DNA of 64,000 bases from Cymbidium sinense (taxonomy: Eukaryota; Streptophyta; Magnoliopsida; Asparagales; Orchidaceae). The notes beneath the pieces were generated by a model. It was not told where the DNA came from. It worked only from the letters and a program-made list of their open reading frames with translations, and did no database searches. The stretch lies in assembly GCA_021442155.1 (NCBI GenBank), contig CM038221.1, forward strand, positions 43,719,648 to 43,783,647. The letters are read 5' to 3'. Shown in pieces: positions 37,552 through 50,200 of the stretch. Positions within the stretch are counted from its first letter, which is position 1. The number at the start of each line of letters is the position of its first letter. The translations under genes and the position numbers were made by a program.

Positions 37552-37760
37552 GTATTACTTGAGGATGTATTTCTTTTCCTTTTATCTATGTATTATTATT
37601 TAAATATATTTTTGCATCCAAATTTTGATTCTTTCTTATATCATCATGTTAGAGCTATCAATTACATTAGTAAGTTAAAAATTTTGAGTGATTTGCTCTT
37701 ATTTTGTTTTGACCTATCCGATGTGATTGGTTGGAATATTATTCGATGACGTTGACAAAA

Positions 37761-38005
37761 GAGGTCGTGGGACCCACCAAGGACTTTTGGCTTAAAGTCA
37801 AAATATTATTTGAGGTCTTACCTATATGGAAGAGGTCCTGGAATGTCCACCAAGGACTTTTTGACCTTTCCTAGGTATTAGCCAAAGTGTTACTTGACTT
37901 CTTACCTATATAGAAGAGGTCGTGGAATGTCCACCAAGGACTTTTTGACCTATCCTAGGCATTAGTCAAAGTGTTACTTAGCTTCTTATCTGTATGGAAG
38001 AGGTC
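37761..38005 (+). repeat. 84-bp tandem array, three units
   Basis: GAGGTC starts a unit at 37,761, 37,832, 37,916 and a partial one at 38,000, so two spacings are exactly 84 bp and the first is 71 bp. Each unit holds 'aatgtccaccaaggacttt', 'ttgaccta' and 'caaagtgttactt'. The same word order is seen once or twice at 31,990-32,160 and, inverted, at 27,530-27,760. Confidence 0.85.
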
Positions 38006-38857
38006 CGATCAAATCTCCTTGGGATTGATCATGCCCCGACTGAAATACAACGTGAGTTGTGCATTTGGAGAATTAAATAAAGCAGATTGTTTATATGCAA
38101 TAAGCTTGAAAGAAAAGGCCATAAACTTATTACTTTGATAAGGTCGGTGATACAATCACAAGATAATTTTAATAAAGATATGAGTTGAAGAGGAAATGAC
38201 AAACAAGACTAAAATAAAAGTTTGTAATTAAATGAATTATTTTAACATTCTTTGAATTAATTAAATGATTGTTTAAATCAAAGAAGCATAGGAAAGGGTA
38301 ATTAAATGAATTATTTAATGGTTCAAACTTAATTAATTCATAAAATTCACTTAATTGATTCTCCTTAAACATATTAAATCATCAACATTGAATGGGGTAA
38401 AAATAACAAATATTATTCCTCCTCTTTGAGTTTAATAATTCAAATTCAAAATCAAACTTCATAAGAAGCCTTGGCTTTCCTTAGATGATTTTATCCAACT
38501 TGATTGTCCTTGGGAATTAGTGTAATTGAATGAATTATGTGGAAGTGTGCAATCATTCATTTCCAATAATTATAAATTTTGTATGTCATTTGATATCATG
38601 CATTCATGTTTTCAAATCAAATAATCAAATGAATATACTCTTGTAAACTTGCATGTGTTGAATTAATCCTATTATATGTGTAGCTATTATCACTAATAAA
38701 TCTCAAAACTATTTTTAAAATTATAAATGAAAAGTTAAATTGATATTAGCTATGAATATTATATATGATTTACATGTCTTATAACCTAAACATGTTAAAG
38801 CATTATTTTATCTTTATGACTCATGTATGGGTTTACATAGGTTTGAATGGTAATAAG

Positions 38858-39200
38858 CATATAGTCTGGACGTCCCCAGAATATGAGGCTTTAAGTAGCC
38901 CTATAGAAGTCTTAGATTACCTCACTTCCTTGGTTAATAAAGGCACATACTTATTTAATACCATTCCTATGTGTACTTGTACTAGAATTTGGATAGAACT
39001 TTTCTTTGCAAGTGTAAATAATTCACAAAAATACAATCTTTTACATGATTTGCATCCTTATAGTTGTATGTAAATTTATATGTATTTAAGATAACAAGTA
39101 TATAGTCTAGATATCACTGGAATACAAGGCTTTAAGTAGCCGCAATGAGATCTTAGATTATCTCGCTTCCCTATTTTAAACAATGGCACATACTTACTTA
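38858..39200 (+). repeat. Two-unit tandem repeat inside family C copy 2
   Basis: Boxes at 38,858-38,960 and 39,101-39,200 both run from 'tatagtctgga/tatagtctaga' to 'ggcacatacttatt/ggcacatacttact', spaced about 243 bp. Matching pairs exist in copies 1 and 3. Confidence 0.75.
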
Positions 39201-40739
39201 AAACTTTAATACATGTGTATGTGCATTTAGCTAAAGAGTGAAATTTCACCTTTCTATCAAAACTACAAATGAATTCAAGATCATGTAAGTGTGCCAAATA
39301 TATTGCATGTATAGGTATGTTAAGTTTAAAATCATATGCATATTATTGATGATGAAAAGGAATGGTGCAACATATTCTATGTGATGATAATTCAATTACA
39401 TTAATCTTAGGATTCCTTTCATGTTGTTTAAGATCCTTTAAGGTTAATCCAAACTTAGGATTAATAAAATACTTAATATTTAAGGTTAATTACAACAACA
39501 TATTTTAAAAAGGAACTAAGATAGGGATGAAAGAGGTTAAGCCTCTTTCTTCTCTTTACAATGCTTAGATGTTAATTAAATATAAAATGAAATAAAACAA
39601 AATTATAAATTAAAATTTGCAAATCCTCTTAACAATTTTAAGTGAAACCATCTTTAATGGATAATTTAAGTAATCCCAAACTTATATAATTATAATTCCA
39701 AAGCCTTGCTAAGTCATACCATACTATGTCTAAGCACACACATTATAATGCTAGGTCATCCCATCTAGCTTTAGGTTAGGATGGTGTATGTAACAATGTT
39801 GTGCTTTATTTTATGTTGTAATATTTTAGATTGGATGTTAGTATTGTTGTGCGTAGACTCGATGTTAGGATGTTGTTAGCCTAATGTTGTTTTTCATAGA
39901 AGATTATGCTAATAGGGCCACCAAATTAATTATAAATGCTTCTGCTTGCAGGTTGCTCATGCCCCTAAGCATAATCCATGTTAGGATAGGTGGGCTTGGT
40001 TACCTATGTGTAGTGTGCTAGGTCCAACTTATAAAATATAACTGCTCAGGTTTATATGTATGTTTAGCTAACATCTATTTTGCTGGTGTAATTAGACTTT
40101 ATTTTTCAATGAAAATGTAATTTTGTAATAAGAATTAAGATTATTGCTATAGTATTTAGGATGAGCAATCGCTAGAAGGCATAGTCCTATGAGGCCTTGT
40201 GAAGCCTTGGAGCATAATCAAATCAAGAGAAAAGAAAGAAGAAAAGAAAGAAGAATGAAGAAAGAAAAGCAGGGAATGAAGACCCCATAGCATCTAATTT
40301 AATTCTAAAGTGTAATAATCTTTTGTAATCTAGGTTGTATAATGGGTGATTACCCTAATTTTCTCTTTTCGGGGTGTATGTAGTACGCCTTTTATTCTTT
40401 TATGGAATTTTTACATGTTTGATTGTTATGTTTAGATTGCATAATAGAAATTTATTCTTCTTTATAATTTCTTAAACTTTATGTTTGAATGTGTGGCCTA
40501 GATATAGTAGGCTCTTAGGATAAAATTAATTTTTTTACCCCAATTAATAACTCTTAATTAAAATTTTAAAATAACTCATATCTTCATTCTAAAGCCTAAG
40601 TTATAATCAAGATAATTTAAAGATTTAGCAACCCCTTAGCTGAATATTGAATATCTAACATCATGCATATCATCTTATTTCACTCATGAATAATGAGAGT
40701 CTCTATTCTTGCATTTGAAGGAACGCTTGACCTATGAGA

Positions 40740-42855
40740 GCACCCCTTCATGATGGAGATCTCCCTCTATCTCTCTGATTTGGCCAATAACTCAATTTCA
40801 TCATGCATCTAGGCATAAAATATCCCAAGCCTTTGTCCAAAATATTGTGTCAAAATAATATCAAATTTGTAAAATTTTGTATTTAAACTAAGTCATATAC
40901 TTGTGCTAGGCATAATCTAGTCTCTCAGGGAGTGAGTTTAGGACTCTAGTGTCTTTCTAATTAAATAACACCCTAACTATCTTACAATTATATAAAGATT
41001 GGCCTACATGGTTTTAAATCATAGGAGGTGTTAGATGGAGGCCACTCCAGGAGGTTGTAAGTCTTGAAGAGTCAGATAGTTATATTCTCTCATATAAAGG
41101 TAAACCATTGTATCCCCCTTTCCAAGGTTGCTTATTTCTTTTGAGCTATGAGTATAAATCCACATCTCTTAGGCAATTTCATAGTCTTGTGTTGATGGAT
41201 TGTAAGCTCTAGCATTCTAATAAAATTTCAACTCAAATTAAAACAAATCTTCAATTTCAAACATATAAAGCCTCACTATATGATAGATTAGAGTGCTTAC
41301 TAGGCTTCTTAGTATCACAAGTGCTCCCTACTCATCCTCCTTTGAAATCCAAAAAAAAAAACAAGTCTTTCAAAATTGAACTTTCTCATTTGATTTTTTA
41401 AAAATAATTAATCCTTTGATAGCCTAACTTTGAAATCTTTGGAGATATGATTGACTGATTTAATCAACAGTTTTCTTAGGAAATATCATTTCCTAGAATG
41501 CAATAAATTATGGAGGCTTTCCTTCATAGGGAACTTAATAACCCAGTATAAAATAAATCATATTTTACTATTTCATGTAAAGTAGGAAAAATATTTCTGG
41601 CATATACGAAGACCCATCATGCCTTACGAGTCCTTATTAAGTGATTAGATCCATTATGGTGTGATGTTTCTATCTTTTGAGGTAGTACATCATACCTAAT
41701 GTTATACTCAATCACCCCCTAAGATCTACCTGGTGTCCACAACGACTCTAAAATAAAACACCACGAAGGGCGATCCCTTATAGTGGCGAATACCTCCTCC
41801 CACTGATTTAGCCCACAAACTTATTTCATCATGCATATAGGCATAATTGTCCTAAGCCTTAGTCCAAAATTAATGTATCAAAATGGTATAAAAGATTATA
41901 AATTTTTGCATTAGTTTAAGTCATGTTTTCATTTCAATCATGATCTAGTCTCTTAGGGAGTGAGTTTAGGATTCTAGGTTTCTTCTTAATTAAATAATAG
42001 TCTAGTTATCTTGCATCTACATAAGACCGGCCTACATAATTTTAAATCATCAGAAATATTAGTTGACGGCCACTCTAGGCAGTTGTAAGCCCAGAAGAGT
42101 TGGGATGTGTTTTTCCTCTCTTGTGGAGGTAAGCCCTTATGTCCCATTTTTTCGATTAGATTAGGTCATGCTTTTAGCTTATGCTAAAGCATCTTAGATT
42201 TAGGTTCTAAGGCTACTTATTTCCTTCGTGCTACGAGTATAAGTCCTCACCTCTTAGGCATTTTCATAATCTTGTGTTGATGAACTATAAGCCCTAGCAT
42301 TCTAATATGATTCCAACTTAAATGAAATTTAAATTTTCTCTTTCAAATATGTGGAGCCTCACTATAGGGTAAATTGGAGTACTAACTATGTTTTCTAGTA
42401 TCATGGGTGCTCCCTACTTATCTTCCTTTGGAATCCACAAATTAGTCTTTATATTTGAACTTTCGCATTTGATTTCCATGAATACCTAATCCTTTGATAG
42501 TCAAAGTTTGAAGTCTTTGGAGATACTTATTGACTACTTTAATCAACAGTGTTCTTAGAAAATTCTTATTTTCTAAGATGTAATTAACTATGGAAGCTTG
42601 CTTCTATAAGGAACTAAAAAACCCGTCATAAAATATACCCTTCTTTACTTCTCCATGTAAAGTATGGAAAAGATCTTTGGTATATACGTAGACCCATCAG
42701 TCTTAGGAGTCATTATTAGGTAATTAAGTTCATTATAGGGTGATGTATCTATCTTTCAAGATGATACATCATACCTTAATGTCATACTCGATCACTTCAA
42801 TGAGTACCCCATAAGCTTTGTGTGGTGTCCATACGGCCCCAAATTAAAACACCAC
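40740..42855 (+). repeat. Internal 1-kb tandem duplication in family C copy 2
   Basis: Two diverged units, about 40,740-41,765 and 41,766-42,855, share the same order of boxes: 'catcatgcatctaggcata', 'gagtgagtttagga' (40,930 and 41,959), 'tcctttgatag', 'atggaggctt', 'catgtaaagta' and 'aaaacaccac' (41,756 and 42,846). Copy 1 has a single unit. Copy 3 has both, so the duplication predates the split of copies 2 and 3. Confidence 0.78.
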
Positions 42856-44367
42856 AAGGTGCTATGGTCTATGGGCTCAGATCTTCCACAATATGACTCT
42901 AGATGAAACATTATAAACTTGGTGGGTGGTTGAGCTTCTACTATCTCTATGTAGAAGTATAGAGGTGGGCTATCCTCTCATTCACCTTAGTGGGGTAGAC
43001 TCTTCATCGCTAGCATAAAAATGGGTTTGATCTATGGAAGGTATTGAGGTTAGTGTCTTGCCACTGATAATCTCTTATGTTAGTTAAGTTGTGACTCTTC
43101 TAGCTTGCTCACTCATGGGTTCTCCTTATGAAATTATCCTAATGCATGCACCCTAGATTAATCTAGTTATCTGCTTCTCAACTTCCCTCAGGTTTTGATG
43201 CATATCAAAGTTTTGATTTTCCATGTTAATTAAAGTCTTTTTGGTGGACTTTGCTCAGTGGTATCAATCCACAGAAACTATACATTTTAGGATGTTATAT
43301 ATTTGTTTGTCTTTGGGTGATACCTAACATGATTTTATGAGACTAACTAGCTGAATAGATTTGAGATGACAAAGAAAATATGAGTAGGAAACAAGTAGAA
43401 GAGAGGCTTAATGAGCCTATTATATCTCATAAACAATACATAATAGTCTGAATGCTTAAAATGATTTTCAACCATTTATTTGTAGAGTGATAGAAGTTTT
43501 AAGGAATGTCGCACCATGAATAAAAATTAAAATAATACATGTATAGCAATTGCAGATATGTAGAACACTCTTGATACAAACACTTATATTGCCCTTAAGA
43601 TGATTGTTAACATTAAAGTCTCCAGATGATTGCTAGTAGAGGAATCTACTTTAGTGCTTGAGTTAGGTGATCAAGTGCTGAAAATACATCGCTTAGCAAG
43701 TCCTTTAGGGCTAGCACCTTGGGTGAATCTTTCCGGTGAGTGTCATGATCCATGATGGAGTGTGGGAGGCTGATTTCTTTGGGAGAGCCCCTTTTTGTAG
43801 GGTTCATGATGAGCTTCCTATGGACATGAAATGCGGCATACTGAGTGGACTTTGATCATGGATAAGTTTCTTCCAAGTAGAATTATTCTTGTAGTAAGTT
43901 GCTTAATGATGGGCTCATTCTGCACTTATTGAACTAAGTGGCCTCTTGAGCGGTCTTCCAACAATCTGGTGTGCTTGATTGCATCGACTCAGGTGTACTC
44001 GCCAAATCAAACATAACATATATATGATTGTCTCAAAATAGTTAAAAATACTCATAATTTATAAATTTTTTATACTTTATTTAATTTAAAAATCAAAATT
44101 TTTTGGTCATAAATTAAATTGACTAACGTGAACTCAACTCAATACACCTACACGACTAATATTTGCACGAACTTTGTCGACCTAAATCACCAATTCTTTA
44201 CCACATTCAAATAATATTTCATTATTTACAGATTAAAATAATATATTAATTTCAACATAATTTGAATTGGGTTTAATATCATTATTCCACTCCAGGTTAC
44301 TTCTTGGTTTTCTTTCCAATCATCACATCCAAGCGGACAATATCTTTTGGTTTCCTTCTGCTTATTT

Positions 44368-44533
44368 TTTTTTTGTAACGACCACTAATATATGGCATGT
44401 GACTGACTAATCCCACTAGCAGCAACCCATTCAAGTATTTCTTTTCACATATTAAGGTAATGCACCTCAAGGAAAAGGAAAATCAGCAGGTGGGAGTACC
44501 AATCAGTCTCACCAACCGAAATAAGGCGGTGGG
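44368..44533 (-). mobile_element. tRNA-derived SINE with 16-bp target duplication
   Basis: The insertion is flanked by perfect 16-bp direct repeats TTCCTTCTGCTTATTT at 44,352-44,367 and 44,534-44,549. The plus strand begins with a T-run (reverse of the A-tail) followed by GTAACGACCACTAAT. It shares 'tttcttttcacatattaaggtaatgcacc' (in short pieces) with the SINE at 58,420-58,649, so both belong to one family. The promoter end is at the right, so transcription would run leftward. This is the cleanest insertion in the window. Confidence 0.87.
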
Positions 44534-44881
44534 TTCCTTCTGCTTATTTGAAACTGCATCTTAAATCGATGCAGAAAATGGCATCTCGAGATTACCTTTT
44601 TTTTCCTAAGTCATCTAAAATTGTTGTAGTAAGTTGCAAAAAAATATTTAAAAGTTATAAAACTACAATAAAGAATTGTTTTGAGTATGAAAAACTTACA
44701 ACACAACCTGTTGAATTCAAATTAAAATTTATTTAGAACATGCATGTGTTTACTAATATGTAATGAACAAGTCTAGCGAAGATGAAGGAGAAAGAAATTA
44801 GGCAGAGAAACTCTTAAATTTTAGAATAATTTTATTGAAAAGCATAAATTGATGTGCCATTAAATTAATCAAGGAAAGCTT

Positions 44882-44959
<78 letters not shown>
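44882..44959. repeat. (AT)n microsatellite
   Basis: About 78 bp of AT dinucleotide with one ACAT interruption near the start. Confidence 0.95.
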
Positions 44960-44960
<1 letters not shown>

Positions 44961-45469
44961 CGTCTAAATTTTTAACATCAATTTATATGACATCTAATAT
45001 TTATTTTAAAATACTCCAAAATAGAATACATATTTTCATGCACAGATTTTAATGTCATTGTGCCATTTAATTGTTAAATTTTAAGCATTAGATACATAAA
45101 TAAATAAATAATATGTGTTATATATGTAAATTTCACTTGATTATAATGTGTCTCTTTCTCTCATATCCTAATCATAAGTTCAGATTAAAATTCAATATAA
45201 CAAAAACATTATATTTTGAAAAATAAAGCAAAATTGCATATAGAGACTCAATAATGCTTATTATTAAATATTTAAGTTTCTCTAAATAATTATGGCCCAA
45301 ATACTAAATACCTTCTAATGAGTCATAATATTGAGGTTGTGGTTATTGTGAGAATTTTATTTGGAACATCATGCAGATCTTGAGGTACTTATTTAGGTAA
45401 TCAAATACACACTAAGGGATAAATATATTATCTCAAAAGATAAAAATATTATCGTATAATGGATTTGAT

Positions 45470-47250
45470 TAATTAATAAGGACTCTTAAGGCTGATGAGT
45501 CTTCAATGTACCAGAGATTCTTCCTCTGAATTACATGAAGAGGTAAAATAGGGTTTATTTTATTGCAGGGTTCGCAGTTCCCTAAAGGGGCAAGCCCCTA
45601 TAGTTAATTGCATGTTAGAATGAAAAGAATTCCTCCTAAGAATAATCTTGAATAAAGAAATTGACTTTCATATCTATGGATTTCAAAGTATATATTAAAA
45701 GGATGGTTAATTTAGATATCCAAGTGGAACGATTCAAGGGGGAAGAGTTGTTTTCGGAAGTCAAATGGGATTAAGTAGAAAATACTTTAGATCGAGAAAC
45801 CCAATAAACATTTCAACTATACTATTATTGGGCTTTATATTTTTGAAATTAAAATTATTAGAATTTTGAGTTGACATTTTATTAAAATTTAGACTTACAT
45901 TCTAGCAGACAAGCGTAGAAATGTCTAAAATTTAAAGACTTATTCTAATTGGATGCTTCAGAACCTGAGTCTAAAAGCTAGAGGTTCGAATTTTATAAAT
46001 TAAGGAATTATCGATTCTCCTTCTCACTTGAGAAAGTAAATATATCCAATCTTCGGACTTACTTCCCACCTATAAGAGTTAGCTAGTTTATGTTTAGGAA
46101 AGAAAGTTAAGGGCTTAACTCACTCCCTAAGAAATTAGATCATATGTGGTATGCATTCATGAGTTAGACTAATGAAATAAAATTTATAACTTTTATTCAT
46201 TTTTTACTCGTCATTTTTGGATTCAAGCTTGGGAAGATTTATGCCTAAATGCATGATGAAAATTAGTTATGGGCTAAATCAGAGAGAAGAGGTGTTCTCC
46301 ACTACAAGAGACTACTCTCATAGGTCAAGCATGTCTCTTATCGTGCAAGAATGGAGGACCCCCATTTGCAAGAGTGAAATAATATGTATGCATGATGTTG
46401 AAACATACAACCATTCAGCTAAGAGGTTATTACATTTTTTATTTCTTGATTAAGATCATAGGCTTTAGAGTGAAGTGCTGAGTTGATTAAAATTTAATTA
46501 AAATTATTAATTGGAGTAAAAAATTTAATTTTCTTAAGAGCCTAACGCATCTAGACTTTATTGCAAAAATACAATAATCACAAAAATAAACTTATGAAAA
46601 GCAAGCTTTATGTGTACCTAAAATAAATCAAACCAAATTTAAATAAATAATACAGAAGCGTGCTACCATACACCTCAAAAGAAAAATGGACGGTCGACTC
46701 TTATACTGTCTAGAACTAAAAGTTTGATTTATGGGGTCTTTATCAACTTCAAGATCGTGCCTTCTTAAAGGACCTCCTTAGGCTCCATTGAAACCCTAGA
46801 TGGATATATACTCACGGTAACCATAAACCCCATAGATCCTAACCTATTTCTATCAAATTATATTTTAAATTCCAAAATAAAACGCAAAACAAGCGTTATA
46901 AAAAACATCTGACATCTTAGCAGTTTATATTATAAACATACTGGGCTTAGCATTAGTGATTGATAAGCCCACCTGTCCTATTGGGCTATGCTTAGGGACT
47001 TAAGTAGCACTTGCAAGCAAATAGCTTTTATTTTATATTTATTATAGCGGTCCCTTTAAGCACAACTCTTTGTAGAAAATAGTATTAGCCTAAAAAGAAT
47101 GCCCATCCAGACTAGCAAGCAGACAATCCTAGCCATCCAGTCTAAAACAGTACACCATAAAACAAGAAAAAGTATCACATCACATCAACACATCAGCCTA
47201 CCCTAATTCTAGGGTCGATGACCTAGTATACTAGTATGTGAAACTAAGGC
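45470..47250 (-). repeat. Inverted relative of family C across the D2 start
   Basis: Read on the minus strand it follows family C from about 41,650 down to about 39,780: 'ttaataaggactc', 'agttccctaaaggg...cctatagttaattgcat', 'aactcactccctaag', 'atgcctaaatgcatgatgaaa', 'ggctttagagtgaag' and 'aagcccacctgtccta'. The part from 46,087 on is shared with D1; the part before is not. So families C and D share an old common repeat in opposite directions. Confidence 0.72.
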
Positions 47251-50200
47251 TTGTGTGGCAAGTTCGCTCTAGGCTTTGTTTCATTTTAAATTTGATTTCA
47301 ATTCAGAATTTGTTTATTTTTACCATTGGATGGTTTCGATTTAAATAATTTAATTTATTTTAGATTTGATTCTAATTTTAGGTTTACTTTTATGTTGAAG
47401 TTGAATTTAGATTTTCAAGAATGATGAATAGAATAAATTCTATTGTGAATATAACCAAATCTATTCAACATCCTAATCCTAATACTGAAATTTTCACTAT
47501 AATGTGAAAATTTATTCTAAGGGTCAAACTAAGAACCTAAGTATCTTAATTAATCCATTTACTTGAATGATTTAGTTGAATTGATTTGATTTGATTTAGA
47601 TTTTGAGTTTGTTTAACTTCATGTATTTTGATTGATTAATTTTGGATTCATTAGATATTAGTTTTATTTGATTAAATTTTGATAATTCAATATCCTTTAA
47701 ATTAAAATTTGATTTCTTTCGTTCGGGTTTTAATTTGAGATTTTACTTTATATGATTAATGTTGATTATATTATTTCAATGTTATTCTTATTTTTTCACT
47801 TAAACTTGATTTGGATTGGTGAATATATTCCAATTAACTTATGATTTAATTGAAGTTCAATGTGCTCTTTTATTTGAATTCCAAGTAAGGGTATAATTCT
47901 TTAAATTTAGTCATTTAGTTTATATATTGATCATTTTTGATTTGATGATCGACTTGATTTAATTTAATTAATTCCTTATCTTAGCTTAATAGGTTTATTT
48001 GTTTTGTTTGAATATTATGTTGATTTGTTTTTTTTTTTATGTTATTTAGAATTGAGTAAGCGAAAAGGATTTGATGACTTGGAGCTTGCATTTAAGTTTA
48101 TGTTTCTTTAATTTGATTAAGATTTAAAACAAATTTATTGTAATTATTCAATTTCACATATTTTTTATTGATAATTTTATTTATTTATTTAAAGTTTGAT
48201 CAATTTATAATTTTGTCTTTCTATTGAATTTAATTTGAGTACTTATTAAATTTGAATATTTTAATTTGATTGATTTAGTTTAATGATTATTTAGTTTAGT
48301 TCAATTATGTTTGATTTAATTTGGATGATTTGACTAGGATTTATTTGATTTAATTGAGGTTCTAACTCAATTTACAATTTCAATTCAAAGATCTATTGAT
48401 TAAATTGTACCTTTTATTAATGAGTTAATGATTGGCTTTATTGAATTTTATTAATTTGTATTGATTATAGTTTGATGATTATTTGGTTTAATTTGATTGA
48501 TCTTTTATTTTAGTTTAATTGATTTATTAGATTTGTTTAAATTTCATATTGATTGGTGTTTTTTTAATGTCGTTTGAGATTAGTAATAAATTAAGTGAAT
48601 TATTTTTATTTAGAGTTCATTAAGCTTATTATTAGAGTTTCATTCAATTTGATTCATCTATTGTCCTTAATTAATAATTCATGGTGAATTTGATTATTTA
48701 AACTTATATATATTTAATGATTAATTAGTTCATTTTATTTGAATAGTTTGAATTAGATCTAATTTGGCTATATATTGAATTGATTAGAGATTATCATAAT
48801 TTCATTTGATTTAGTTTAATTGTTGTCTAATGATTAGTCTAGGTGAATTAAATTCATGAGTGCTTTAATTTAAGGTTTAATGGTTAATTATTTCATCTAA
48901 TTCAAATAGGTTGAATTACATCTAACTTGATTATCTATTGAATTAATTAAATCCAATCTTAATTTTATTTGATTTGATTTGTCCCATTTTTTGTAAAATT
49001 AACTAAAGTTTAATTTAAATTTAGGTTAATTAGTCGTTGAAATTTTTAATTTGGTTTGATTTATTTATAAATTAATGGTTAATGGTTGGATGATTTAGAC
49101 TAACCTGATTAAATTTAATTGAGAAATTAATTTAATTAAGCTTAAGTTTATGTTTGATTAGATTTAGGTTTAATTTGGTTTAGTTTTGAATAGGGACCAG
49201 ATAATATTCCCTTGATGATTTAGGTTTTGGTTACTATAAGTATTATTTTATTCATGAATTTAGTTTGATATTTAATTTGTTGGAATTTGGTTTTAGTAAG
49301 TTCAATTAATTTTGATTCTAATGATTTATTAAACCCTAAATCTAAGTGATTTTTAGATTTTGTAACTTCATAGAATTATATTATTTTCTTAAGGATCTTT
49401 GATGTTAAATAAAGTGATTTAAATGATTATGATTATTTTTATAATTTACTAACATTTTAAATTAATTATTTTATGAATTAGGCATTTGAACTTTGAAATT
49501 TAATATCTATTAATCCATTCATCATTTTGATTTAAAATTTTTATGGTATGTGTATTTTAACCTCAATTTCAGACCCTAATAGTTTTAGATCAATTTGATT
49601 AATATTTTTGGTTTAATTAAGGTTTGAGTATTTTTAATTAAACTCAAATTAACTCAACAAAGCCCAATATAATTTGGGGATTTTTAGTTTAATGGATTCT
49701 GCTCACTAAGATGAATCCATGGAGCCCTTATTTGCATTTTTTAGTGATATACTTTATTTTTTATGATTCTTTGAAGTTTTGGGCATTTTTCAGCATTTTT
49801 TAAATGCAGAAAATCCGATTTTTCTATTTAAACCTGTCAACACCACATGGCACTAATGAGGCGGGCCCTTTTCGCATGGCAAGCACAGGTTGGTCCATGT
49901 GGGATCCATGTAGATCCCTTGTTAAAATGGCAGTGGGACGTGGGTTCGAGCAGGACCGCCTAATCAGAGATCAGATGGTCAAGAATTGATCTATGGATCC
50001 TTAAGAGATTAAATTGAATAGTGCGGCTAGATCAAAGCCACCAATTCTAAATAGAAAGAATGAATGACTCAGATTTTGTCCCTACTCTCATCGGTGAGAA
50101 TCGAGAGTCGTTGGCACTTTGAGCAAGATCGTCGATGATCTAGGTGGTGTATGCACTTGATTTCGATTGCAAATCGATCTAGAGTCGATTTGCAACCAAT

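Larger units (their letters stand above)
33606..38010 (+). mobile_element. Second LTR retrotransposon of the same family (element E2), 3' end missing
   Basis: A full-length LTR (33,606-34,603) is followed by an interior with a 90-bp tandem array, a degenerate gypsy-type transposon protein gene and an 84-bp tandem array. No second LTR is seen before family C copy 2 starts at 38,186, so the 3' end was lost or replaced. The LTR abuts the 3' LTR of E1 with no spacer. E1 looks like a deleted relative of this element, since both share words of the 84-bp array. Confidence 0.65.
38186..45469 (+). repeat. Repeat family C, copy 2
   Basis: From 38,186 to 43,431 it matches 58,749-64,000 almost base for base: same order, an offset of 20,563 bp at the start and 20,569 at the end, and only a few differences per few hundred bases. 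The open frame at 38,765-39,073 has the same 102-codon length in both copies but no recognisable domain and lies on a tandem repeat box, so it is not called. From 43,432 on, its partner is outside the window. It contains a SINE and an AT microsatellite. Confidence 0.88.

Noticed and set aside
38765..39073. 102-codon frame conserved at 38,765-39,073 and 59,327-59,635
   Set aside because: Conservation follows from the recent duplication of the whole block. The frame crosses a tandem repeat box and has no recognisable domain; copy 1 does not keep it.
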